Below, in pieces: positions 37,538 through 45,632 of a stretch of DNA of 64,000 bases. The position numbers and the translations under genes are program-made. Under the pieces are notes generated by a model. The model was not told the origin of the DNA, searched no databases, and was given only the letters and a program-made list of their open reading frames with translations. The stretch comes from Bdellovibrionales bacterium CG10_big_fil_rev_8_21_14_0_10_45_34 (GTDB lineage Bacteria; Bdellovibrionota; Bdellovibrionia; Bdellovibrionales; 1-14-0-10-45-34), in NCBI GenBank assembly GCA_002778785.1, contig PEZS01000011.1, positions 478,882 through 542,881 on the forward strand, given 5' to 3'. Within the stretch, counting starts at the first letter, position 1. The number at the start of each line of letters is the position of its first letter.

Positions 37538-38278
37538 TTAAATCATTTCAACATTTCTATCAGTGACAACCTCGGTCGCACCCGGTGGCTTAGCCGGCAG
37601 AAGGGGTGCAGATCTACCAGAAACCGCAACAAGTTCCGCAGAGCCACCCAGTTTCTTCACCAACGACTGAACGCCTCGAAGTGCTAACGGTCGATTGACA
37701 AAGGATAATACAGTTAACCAAATTACCTTTAAATCTAAAAAAAGGTTCTGATGTTCTACATAAAGCAGGCCCAGACGGCTCTTCCAAGGTCTTACTAGTT
37801 GATTGTAAGCGATATTAGCATCTTCGTAGCCCTCAAGAATGTTGGCTAAATCGAAAAACACAACAGAGGATAGATCCGTAACGCCCGGTTTAATTGTAAG
37901 AAGTTTTTTTTCTTCGTGGGTGTATATCTTGATTTCTCTTTGAACGTTTGGGCGAGGACCAACTACCGAAAGATCGCCCATTAAAACATTTAAGAACTGT
38001 GTTAGCTCATCAACTTTAAATCGTCTTATTAAATGGCCTACACGAGTTATTCTGGGATCATCTTTTTTTGTCGAGTCCACTTGATTTGCGTGAGCGCCTA
38101 CAACCATCGTGCGGATTTTGATCATTTTAAAAGGTAGAGCGTTCTTACCAACTCTCTCTGACAAAAAAAAGGGGCTTCTTCGGTCATGCCTATACACGGC
38201 AAAAAGGGCTACTAATAACAATGGCGACGTTAAAATAAGTGCAAAAAATGAAAAGAAGATATCAAATAGCCGTTTCAT
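37538..38278 (-). CDS. Initiating phosphoglycosyl transferase (PglC/WcaJ-type bacterial sugar transferase)
   Basis: The protein is 246 residues. One N-terminal re-entrant hydrophobic segment (about 5-28) is followed by PFFLSERVGKNALPFKMIKIRTM, then RVGHLIRRFKVDELTQFLNV and MGDLSVVGPRP. These are the signature blocks of monotopic phosphoglycosyl transferases, including the catalytic Asp-Glu pair in KVDEL. It loads the first sugar-1-phosphate on undecaprenyl phosphate and so begins the repeat unit. The C-terminal tail beyond residue 205 is extra to the small PglC form. It overlaps the aldo/keto reductase by 17 bp. Confidence 0.92.
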   Translation of the reverse strand: MKRLFDIFFSFFALILTSPLLLVALFAVYRHDRRSPFFLSERVGKNALPFKMIKIRTMVVGAHANQVDSTKKDDPRITRVGHLIRRFKVDELTQFLNVLMGDLSVVGPRPNVQREIKIYTHEEKKLLTIKPGVTDLSSVVFFDLANILEGYEDANIAYNQLVRPWKSRLGLLYVEHQNLFLDLKVIWLTVLSFVNRPLALRGVQSLVKKLGGSAELVAVSGRSAPLLPAKPPGATEVVTDRNVEMI

Positions 38279-39242
38279 TTCTTACTCGCTCTTGGTTGGT
38301 ATTAAATATGGAATCAATCTCTGATAGTTCCGCCGCTTCCAAACTGAAACATTCGGCTCCCCAATTTGACTCTAGCTGCTTGAGCGATTTCACTCCGGCA
38401 ATACAAACGTCGATTGAAGATATCTGCTGGAGCCACCGAATTGCCACTGCAGAGACTGAAACGCCGTACTTGAGGGCATACTGTGTTAGCTTCGCAGCTC
38501 TTTCGACATTTCGCCTAAAATCCTCACCGATGAAGGCGGGCAGCCTGTGCCTGCGATCTGTTTGAGGGAACTGTATATCTTGGTTTTGAAACTTCCCCGA
38601 AAGCAGCCCTCGTTCTAAAACGCCATAAGCGAATGTTTTAATATTGTGGCCCCTTAAAAATCTCAGGTAAGAACCCTCAGCCTTTCGCTGTATCAGGCTG
38701 TATTGAAACTGCGCCGCTGAAATTGGATGGAGTTTTTGAATCTCTTCTAGATCTTTTAAGGCAAAATTCGAATAGCCGAACTCTCTTATTTTGCCGGTTT
38801 TTTGCAGGCCCACCAAGGTCTCAATCAAGAGCTCTTTTGGCACTTTCGGGTCAGGGTAGTGGACAAATAACAAAGGCACTGAATCTATTTGAAGCCTTCT
38901 AAGGCTGCCCTCAACGGAAGCTACGATGGCGCTAGGCTCAAGATTTACTTCCGTTACTGCACGCTCTTTGTCTTTTTGAAAGAAGTCGATTCCCACTTTT
39001 GTTCCAATGGTGACATCATGGCGCTTCGAGCCCAAATATTTTGAAAGGCGCTCTTCAGAAAGACCCAATCCATAGATGGGGGCCGTATCAAAGTACTTAA
39101 CGCCAATCTCGACTGCTCTGACGATGGCCTCACCAATGTCTTGAATATCAACATCCCCCCAATCTGTGCCGCCAAGTGGCTCACAGCCAAATCCCAGAGT
39201 AGGAAACTCCAGATTTATCGAAGAGGGTTGTTGCTGCTTCAT
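38262..39242 (-). CDS. Aldo/keto reductase
   Basis: The protein is 326 residues. It has the TIM-barrel AKR pattern: FDTAPIYGLGLSEERLSKYLG with catalytic Asp and Tyr, IGTKVG with the Lys, and LLFVHYPD with the His. RKAEGSYLRFLRGHNI and ERGLLSGKF are further family blocks. It probably reduces a keto- or aldo-sugar intermediate with NADPH. It lies between the methyltransferase and the phosphoglycosyl transferase in the same minus-strand operon. The substrate cannot be deduced. Confidence 0.87.
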   Translation of the reverse strand: MKQQQPSSINLEFPTLGFGCEPLGGTDWGDVDIQDIGEAIVRAVEIGVKYFDTAPIYGLGLSEERLSKYLGSKRHDVTIGTKVGIDFFQKDKERAVTEVNLEPSAIVASVEGSLRRLQIDSVPLLFVHYPDPKVPKELLIETLVGLQKTGKIREFGYSNFALKDLEEIQKLHPISAAQFQYSLIQRKAEGSYLRFLRGHNIKTFAYGVLERGLLSGKFQNQDIQFPQTDRRHRLPAFIGEDFRRNVERAAKLTQYALKYGVSVSAVAIRWLQQISSIDVCIAGVKSLKQLESNWGAECFSLEAAELSEIDSIFNTNQERVRNETAI

Positions 39243-39254
39243 AACTGTTATTCT

Positions 39255-40061
39255 TTAGTGAAGATTCTTTTTGGGCTCAGATAATATAAATACCATCTGC
39301 CAGGCCATAAGATTAAGAAGTGGAATTTTGAGCAAGATCTCGTCTATCTTCTCTGTTACTTTAAGAACTGGTTCAAAAACTTTTGTTCCGATAAACGGGA
39401 TTGCACCCAAGGAAGCCAAATAGAAAAATTTCACTTCGACTTTGTTGAAATAGTTTTTTGCTAAATTCAGCTCGCGCAGAGTGAGAATATGATCGGTCTC
39501 CCACTCGGTTCTAAGCTTTGGTGTCATTTTGCGATAGAGCTGAATGACAGGATTGTAGCCCAGAGCCTCCATGGCCATAATCGAGCCGGTTGGCTTAACA
39601 ATTCGGGCCAGCTCCTTCCAGGCCTTTCGAATGTCTAGATGGTGCAATACGCCGTTACAGACGACAACATCAAATGTGTTATCTTCAAAGTCGGTGTTTT
39701 CGGCATCGCCAACTACGAATTTTGCATTGGTAAAACCGTTTGATTCAAGGAGCTCTTTCGCAGTTTCGACCTCTTTGCTAGAAATATCGATTCCTGTGAC
39801 ATTGGCCCCCATCTGGGCAAGATTCAAACTTGTTTGACCCAAGCCGCAACAATAATCGAGCACTTCTTTACCTTTGCAGTTCTTTCTGAGCCACTCGTTT
39901 TGGTAATCGACACTCTTTTTGACAATGCTGTAGAAGCGCTTATTAGAATATTTGGCCAAATACTCCTCTTCAGACATATTTTTTCGATCGGCCTCTCTTT
40001 GGTTATGAAAATTCGCCTCTTCCTTTTTGCGCTTTATTTCTGTTTGATCTGAATTCAGCAT
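39255..40061 (-). CDS. Class I SAM-dependent methyltransferase (ubiE-like fold)
   Basis: The protein is 268 residues from the ATG at 40061, preferred because AGAGGAA lies just upstream; an earlier start at 40121 lacks this. Motifs are VLDYCCGLGQTSLNLA, VTGIDISSKEVETA and FDVVVCNGVLHHL. A charged N-terminal extension (EIKRKKEEANFHNQREADRK) precedes the domain. It opens the operon that runs to the Wzx gene and is divergent from the GT2 at 40273. It is probably a sugar or lipid methyltransferase. Confidence 0.82.
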   Translation of the reverse strand: MLNSDQTEIKRKKEEANFHNQREADRKNMSEEEYLAKYSNKRFYSIVKKSVDYQNEWLRKNCKGKEVLDYCCGLGQTSLNLAQMGANVTGIDISSKEVETAKELLESNGFTNAKFVVGDAENTDFEDNTFDVVVCNGVLHHLDIRKAWKELARIVKPTGSIMAMEALGYNPVIQLYRKMTPKLRTEWETDHILTLRELNLAKNYFNKVEVKFFYLASLGAIPFIGTKVFEPVLKVTEKIDEILLKIPLLNLMAWQMVFILSEPKKNLH

Positions 40062-40272
40062 TGATTCCTCTTTTGTAAATGTTGTGGCCCTCAGAGTCTT
40101 TTCGTTTTTAGCCCCTACCAATACCGCCTCGAGCCTCTAAATTTTTGTCGCCTAATCATCGCCTCGTTTAAATGGGCAAACTACCAATTCATTCGAATCT
40201 GCGTCAACGACTGCCGGGCCCCGCGCCTATTATCTTGCATATTTATTTGGCGGCTGTTACCTGAATTGATCA

Positions 40273-41088
40273 ATGGTCCAACCCTTTTTTTCACTCGTAA
40301 TACTCTGCTATAAAGGCGGAAATGCGATAGTTCCATTTATTGAGAAGGCTCACCGTCTCCTTGGGGACTACAACTTCCCATGGGAAATAATACTCGTTGC
40401 CAATTATATGGAAGGAGTTGAAGACCCAACCCCGGAAGTAATGAGGAACATTGCAAAAAAGTTGAACAACTGCCGAGTATTAACCCTCTCGAAAAAGGGA
40501 ATGATGGGCTGGGATCTTAGAAGCGGAATGTCGGTAGCTAGGGGCGAATACGTTGGGGTTATCGACGGCGACGGGCAGTTCCCTATAGAGGCCTTGGCAT
40601 CTTGCTTAGCCAAGATTCGCCTCGAAGGCCTAGACTTGGTAAAAACATATAGAGTTCGGCGCGATGATGGTCTGTACAGAAAGCTTATATCAATTGTTTA
40701 TAACTTTCTCTTTAGAATGCTCGGGTTCGGTGACCTCAAAGATGCCAACTCGAAACCTAAAGTGATCCGACGCGTCAAGTTTGAAGAGATGAGGCTTTGT
40801 GCCGACGACTGGTTTGTAGATGCGGAGATTATGATAAAAGCTCACCGGATGGGGCTGAAAGTAAAAGAGATACCGATTCATTTTAGTGCGCAAACTGATA
40901 GATGTTCATATGTTAAGCCGTCCGCGATCTTCGAATTTATCAAAAATCTGTTGGCAGCTCGTAATGGCCGATTCGGTCGCCCAAACCACGACACTTTTGA
41001 TGGGCTTGGTTTGAATAAGCTGCCACACAGCCTAAAAAGGGACGCTACCGAGTCAAATAGAAATGACGGAAAAAGCCTCTTCGAATAG
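40273..41088 (+). CDS. Glycosyltransferase family 2, DPM1-like
   Basis: The protein is 271 residues without C-terminal membrane helices. FSLVILCYKGGNAIVPFIE and VGVIDGDGQFPIEAL (DGDGQ, the metal site of dolichol-phosphate-mannose-synthase-type enzymes) define it. DLVKTYRVRRDDGLYRKLISI and EIMIKAHRMGLKVKEIPI complete the family pattern. It stands alone on the plus strand, with a 150-bp divergent region upstream in which I saw no strong ribosome site or palindrome. Confidence 0.83.
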   Translation: MVQPFFSLVILCYKGGNAIVPFIEKAHRLLGDYNFPWEIILVANYMEGVEDPTPEVMRNIAKKLNNCRVLTLSKKGMMGWDLRSGMSVARGEYVGVIDGDGQFPIEALASCLAKIRLEGLDLVKTYRVRRDDGLYRKLISIVYNFLFRMLGFGDLKDANSKPKVIRRVKFEEMRLCADDWFVDAEIMIKAHRMGLKVKEIPIHFSAQTDRCSYVKPSAIFEFIKNLLAARNGRFGRPNHDTFDGLGLNKLPHSLKRDATESNRNDGKSLFE

Positions 41089-41171
41089 CTAATATGGGGA
41101 AACACCCTGACAGAGCCGATAACGAACTTCTTCTCACAAACTTATATAGAGCTCACGGCCCTATTGGCTAC

Positions 41172-42287
41172 CTAAGAATTCGCTTCAGTTTCTCTGACAA
41201 TTCCTAGAATTGTTTTTGAAAATACTAAGACAATTCCAAATATGAGTCCCAAAACAACGGCACTCGGGAATATGACAAGCACCTGTGGTTTAACTGGATC
41301 TTTGTGTGTATACGGAGCTTGGTCAACGTGCAAAGCTATCAAATAGCTCGATTTAAAATCAAAGGCTTCAAGCATTTTTAGCTGGTTCATTAGCTTGCGT
41401 ACGGAATGGTCAAAGGACGCCGGATCCTTTCTGGCTTTAATTGCATTTATCTCAGCCCGCAATGCCTGACTGCCCCTAAAATAACTCAAATTCTCTGGCG
41501 AAGATAAGTCCGACATTTCGTCTGAATTTGCACTACTAAGCTGGCCATTTTCGACCAGTACAGTCTGCCGTGAACTAAAGGCCACTTGATCTGGCTGAAC
41601 GAAAACCGAACGCGAAAGGCTTAGCCTGTTGGCAATACTTTCAGACTCTGCAAGTCTCGTTGTAGCACTCTCCCACTCTCGCTTTATCAGTTCATTTTTT
41701 AACTGAATCTGTTTTTGTAATGTCGCTCTTTTGTTCTCAATAGATTTTTCCATAAACGAAACGGCCGAGCCCACGATCTGCTCATTGGCAAGGGTGGCTA
41801 ATTCAAATAGCCACTTCTCAGTCATTTTAGGTTCGTGAAAATCCATTGAAACGACATAGGCCTTGATATCTGGCCCCTCCCCTATGGGCGACATCGAAAT
41901 CTTTGAATCAAACCTTTGGTAGAAAACTTCAGTTACCTCCTCAGGTTCCACGTCAACAGGCAACTGACCGGTCAAATGGTGATACAGACCCTTTTTATCA
42001 AAGTACTCTCTTCTAAGAGTTTTTGAACCAAGGGCACCTACAGCCTGCTGAAAGAGATTTCCATTAGGACGGAATTCATTTGGTACGCCAAGCATAGACA
42101 ATGTATCTAGCGAAGGAGCTCCTATTTGAAGTTCAGTGCGGTAGCGCCACTTAGTTAAGGATACATAAGCAGTTGCTAAAATTAAGGCCGCGGCTACCGA
42201 TATCCAAATAAGTTTTTGCTCTCTCTTAAAGAGAATCAACAACTCTACAAGACCAATTTCCTCAGATAGTCCTTTTGAATTACCCAT
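41172..42287 (-). CDS. wzz: Chain-length determinant, Wzz family
   Basis: The protein is 371 residues. The N-terminal membrane segment (about 30-48, WISVAAALILATAYVSL) and a second near the C-terminus (about 338-360) flank a long periplasmic coiled-coil-rich region. KPQVLVIFPSAVVLGLIFGI carries the proline-rich motif before the second segment. There is no kinase domain, so it is Wzz-type rather than Wzc-type. It sets polymer length for Wzy. It is the last gene of the DegT-E1alpha-E1beta operon, 4 bp from the E1 beta stop. Confidence 0.88.
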   Translation of the reverse strand: MGNSKGLSEEIGLVELLILFKREQKLIWISVAAALILATAYVSLTKWRYRTELQIGAPSLDTLSMLGVPNEFRPNGNLFQQAVGALGSKTLRREYFDKKGLYHHLTGQLPVDVEPEEVTEVFYQRFDSKISMSPIGEGPDIKAYVVSMDFHEPKMTEKWLFELATLANEQIVGSAVSFMEKSIENKRATLQKQIQLKNELIKREWESATTRLAESESIANRLSLSRSVFVQPDQVAFSSRQTVLVENGQLSSANSDEMSDLSSPENLSYFRGSQALRAEINAIKARKDPASFDHSVRKLMNQLKMLEAFDFKSSYLIALHVDQAPYTHKDPVKPQVLVIFPSAVVLGLIFGIVLVFSKTILGIVRETEANS

Positions 42288-42291
42288 ATCC

Positions 42292-43308
42292 CTACCTAAC
42301 AGCCTCTGCGAATAAAGTTTTCTCTATTCTGTTTGAAAAGAATTTTTGCCGGATTTGGGCGACAATCTTATCAGTGGTCGGATAGTATTCGGACTCTAAA
42401 AATTTACTGGTCGGAGCTGGTGCACTCGGTAGCGTGACCCGCAAAGGAGCGCATTTGAAATGGTCAGGCCCAAGTTTTTCAAAAACGCTTGCTATTACCT
42501 CACCCGCTAGTCCGCAGTTCCCCCAACTTCCATCAATCGCGACGAGGCGACCTGTTTTCTTTACTGAACTCACAATTACATCTGTGTTGAGCGGATTAAT
42601 CACCCGTAGATCTATAACTTCAGCAGATATTCCTTGTTTGGCTAGCTCAACACTTGCAAGTTCGCATAGCTGTGCCGAGTAACTGGCACCAACGAGAGTT
42701 ACATCGCTTCCTGCTCTTCTCACCTTCGGGCCCACTTGCGAAAGATCCTGTTCGATCACAGGGCCGAGGTCATCTTTGAGGTCATACAGCCAACGATCAT
42801 CTATAAACACTACCGGATCTTCGCAAAGAACACTTGCGATCAAAAGGTCTCGAGCATCAGAGGCGGTAGCCGGCATCACAACTCGTAATCCTGGCACATG
42901 TGCGTACCACGAATGAAGCGCCTGTGAGTGTTGTGCCCCCTGCTCGCCCCCGCGATTGATGATCCCGCGAATGGTAACCGATGGCCTCGCCTGACCGCCT
43001 AGCATATGGGCCCATTTGGCGGCTTGATTAACAATGGGGTCGGTCGCAAGCACCATGAAGTCGATGCGAGGATGTACCACCACAGGTTTGTATCCGCAAA
43101 GTGAAGCGCCAATGGCGGCTCCCGTGCAAGCGTTTTCAGATACTGGCGAATCAAGCACACGATCCTTACCAAACTTTACGTCGAGATCGGTCATCGAGTT
43201 ACCAACATACCAAGGACTCCAGAGGCCCTGCCCAATAACAAAAACTTCTGGATATTTTTCTAAAAGATACTCAAAGCCCTTACAAATTGCCTCACCGTAG
43301 GAAGTCAT
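42292..43308 (-). CDS. Thiamine-diphosphate enzyme E1 beta-like subunit (dehydrogenase/transketolase C-terminal type)
   Basis: The protein is 338 residues. RVLDSPVSENACTGAAIGAS contains the Glu that activates the ThDP cofactor. GGEQGAQHSQALHSWYAHVPGLRVVMPA matches the beta subunit of pyruvate/2-oxoacid dehydrogenases, and a transketolase-C-like domain (SDVTLVGASY...VIDLRVINPLN) follows. It overlaps the alpha subunit by 4 bp (ATGA), so the two form one enzyme. No E2 or E3 gene lies nearby. It likely does a ThDP-dependent carbon-carbon reaction on a sugar or small acid. Confidence 0.88.
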   Translation of the reverse strand: MTSYGEAICKGFEYLLEKYPEVFVIGQGLWSPWYVGNSMTDLDVKFGKDRVLDSPVSENACTGAAIGASLCGYKPVVVHPRIDFMVLATDPIVNQAAKWAHMLGGQARPSVTIRGIINRGGEQGAQHSQALHSWYAHVPGLRVVMPATASDARDLLIASVLCEDPVVFIDDRWLYDLKDDLGPVIEQDLSQVGPKVRRAGSDVTLVGASYSAQLCELASVELAKQGISAEVIDLRVINPLNTDVIVSSVKKTGRLVAIDGSWGNCGLAGEVIASVFEKLGPDHFKCAPLRVTLPSAPAPTSKFLESEYYPTTDKIVAQIRQKFFSNRIEKTLFAEAVR

Positions 43309-44393
43309 ATTATCTGCTCCTGAGCTTTACTAGAATAAACAATATCTAAAAGCATACTCTTCGCCGGATATGTTCCTGTATTTGTCTTCGCCCAAGCTGT
43401 TTCCACCTGGTCTTTTACCTCGATTTGTAATTTATCAAATTCTGCGCTAGTAAATTTGCCGCCGGCTACCAGAGAGTCGACGAGTCTTCTAACGGGATCG
43501 CGTCTCTTCCAAACATCAAGATCATCTTTGCGCCTAACTCCGACGTCTCGATCTTCACTTGGGCCAACATGCCCACGCCATCTATAGGTTATAGCTTCAA
43601 GAAAGACCGGCCCGCCGCCACTGCGACAATGCTCAATAAGTCTTCTACTGGCATCCGCAACAGCTACGATGTCATTACCATCGACGACTTCGCATTTTAT
43701 ACCAGCAGCCGCAGCGAACCGCGCCACTGTGTCTGTGGGCTGCCTTAGATCAATGTGCAAATGACTAGAAAACAGGTTGTTCTCGCACATAAATACAACG
43801 GGCAGATTGTACACTTTAGCTAAATTCAAAGACTCTTGAACAACGCCCTCTTCTGTTGCGCCATCTCCGAAAAATGCAACACCCACATCGAGATTTGAAG
43901 AGTCTTTCTTTCTCTGGCCATCCATTTTTGCGGCAAGTGCCGCACCCACTGCCAACGGCACCGTGCCCGCAACAATAGGAACAGTCCCCTTGAGGCCCTG
44001 CTTCTCAGCATACAAGTGCATGGAGCCACCAAATCCTTTTGAACACCCTTCTAGCATGCCCCGCACTTCGTAAAATAGTTCATCTAAAGGCGCACCTGAC
44101 GCCAAATAATGCGAATGTGATCTATGGGCGCCAAACATCCTGTCGGAAGGTCGTATGGACTCACAAAATCCCACGGCTACAGCCTCTTGGCCTATAGCTA
44201 AATGGCACGGACAACTGATTGTTCCATCAACTACTTTGTCTGCTATTTTTTCTTCTGCGTATCGAATCACTAGCATTTTCTTAAGCCAGTGAGCTAATTG
44301 ATTCGCTTCGTATGATTTTAGATCAATTGGACCCGAATATTCACCTGCTTGTGCAAGCCGGCCTAATCTTGGCAAATTTTCTGAGTTCTGCAC
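43305..44393 (-). CDS. Thiamine-diphosphate enzyme E1 alpha-like subunit
   Basis: The protein is 362 residues. It has MLVIRYAEEKIADKV, HLAIGQEAVAVGF, FGAHRSHSHYLASGA and the ThDP/Mg motif GDGATEEGVVQESLNLAKVYNLP...ENN (GDG...N). These are the marks of the alpha subunit of 2-oxoacid dehydrogenases. The start is GTG with GAGGGTG just upstream. It lies between a DegT aminotransferase and the beta subunit. The absence of a lipoyl E2 partner argues against a normal dehydrogenase complex. Confidence 0.88.
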   Translation of the reverse strand: MQNSENLPRLGRLAQAGEYSGPIDLKSYEANQLAHWLKKMLVIRYAEEKIADKVVDGTISCPCHLAIGQEAVAVGFCESIRPSDRMFGAHRSHSHYLASGAPLDELFYEVRGMLEGCSKGFGGSMHLYAEKQGLKGTVPIVAGTVPLAVGAALAAKMDGQRKKDSSNLDVGVAFFGDGATEEGVVQESLNLAKVYNLPVVFMCENNLFSSHLHIDLRQPTDTVARFAAAAGIKCEVVDGNDIVAVADASRRLIEHCRSGGGPVFLEAITYRWRGHVGPSEDRDVGVRRKDDLDVWKRRDPVRRLVDSLVAGGKFTSAEFDKLQIEVKDQVETAWAKTNTGTYPAKSMLLDIVYSSKAQEQII

Positions 44394-44411
44394 ATCACCC
44401 TCGTAATATTT

Positions 44412-45527
44412 CTATCGTTTATAAAAATTTCTGATGGTCTCGCTAACAAAGTCGACGTCGTCGTTACTGAGATACGGATGCATCGGAATCATCATGCAAC
44501 GCTTAAACATTGCATCTGTATAAACTAAGTCAGACCCATCAAGGCCTAGCTTTTTCATATGGTGTACGGCCCGTCCGCCCCACTGAACAAGAGTGCCGAC
44601 TCCCGCCTCGTTCAAGTAGTTTCGAAGTCCATCCCTGTCATCTGCTTCAAGTTCGTAATTTTGAAAAACATCATAGTGTTCTTTTTCAGATTCAGGTGCC
44701 GGTGGAAGCTGCAATTGTTTTAGCTCGCCCAACTGCGACTGATATCTAGATGCAATTTCTCTTCGTCTAGAAACATCTTCTTCATAATACTTTAGTTTTA
44801 GGTTTAAGATCGCCGCCTGAATATTATCTAAGCGAGAGTTGTAACCCCACATGACGATCTCGTTGTCTTCACCGCGACCGTGATCTCTCAGAGCACGCAC
44901 CAATTTAGCTGTTTCATCATCGCTTGTCAGAACAGCCCCCGCGTCGCCAAAAGCACCCAATGTCTTGGCAGGATAAAAACTAATTGTTCCTGCTTTACCA
45001 AAAGTACCCGCGCACTTTCCGTTGAATTTTGAGCCTAAGGCTTGGGCAGCATCTTCAACTATTAATAGGCCATGCTTATCGGCCAAAGATTGAAGCGCTG
45101 CCATGTTGCAGGTTCTGCCATTAAGCTGAACAGGCAATATAGCTCTTGTTTTACTGGTAATTTTTTTCTCTACAGATTTTGCATCTAACATGTGATCTGG
45201 GCCACAATCGGCAAGTATTGGTTTTGCGCCAACAAAATGCACTGAAGAGGCTGTTGCAATAAAAGTATGCGAAGGCAGAATCACTTCATCCCCAGGTTGA
45301 ACACCGCTAGCTTTAAGTGCAATCACAATGGCGGCTGTGCCATCGGCGACACCGAACGCATATTTAGAGCTGGTGAACTTGGCGAGATTAGCCTCGAACT
45401 CTTCGAGGTCCTTCTGCATAATGAAGGCGCCCCTCTCTGCAACGTCAGTAATTGTTGCGAGGATTTCAGCTTTGCGACTTTGAAAAACTGCTGGATAATT
45501 GAAGAAAGGTACTTTTCTATAATTCAT
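44412..45527 (-). CDS. PLP-dependent sugar aminotransferase (DegT/DnrJ/EryC1/StrS family)
   Basis: The protein is 371 residues. VADGTAAIVIAL, LPSHTFIATASSVHFVGA, VEDAAQALGSKFNGK and the Schiff-base stretch SFYPAKTLGAFGDAGA (Lys) are all present. It is a third member of this family in the window, next to WbpE (5872) and LegC (22884), and is clearly distinct from both. It is the first gene of an operon with the E1-like pair and Wzz. It probably aminates a keto-sugar whose carbon skeleton the ThDP enzyme extends or supplies. Confidence 0.9.
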   Translation of the reverse strand: MNYRKVPFFNYPAVFQSRKAEILATITDVAERGAFIMQKDLEEFEANLAKFTSSKYAFGVADGTAAIVIALKASGVQPGDEVILPSHTFIATASSVHFVGAKPILADCGPDHMLDAKSVEKKITSKTRAILPVQLNGRTCNMAALQSLADKHGLLIVEDAAQALGSKFNGKCAGTFGKAGTISFYPAKTLGAFGDAGAVLTSDDETAKLVRALRDHGRGEDNEIVMWGYNSRLDNIQAAILNLKLKYYEEDVSRRREIASRYQSQLGELKQLQLPPAPESEKEHYDVFQNYELEADDRDGLRNYLNEAGVGTLVQWGGRAVHHMKKLGLDGSDLVYTDAMFKRCMMIPMHPYLSNDDVDFVSETIRNFYKR

Positions 45528-45632
45528 AAATTATTGCCGCTTGTTAACAAACGGTTCCTTATTGTTTATTGGGCCTAAAAGTAGCCAAGTAGAGGTAGCC
45601 CTTCAAAGGCTTTCCTGGCATGCCACGCCTTG

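Noticed and set aside
42862-42870. GGCGGTAGC, similar to the JUMPstart/ops core
   Set aside because: It lies inside the E1 beta coding sequence on the opposite strand and lacks the rest of the element; no ops site was found in any upstream region.
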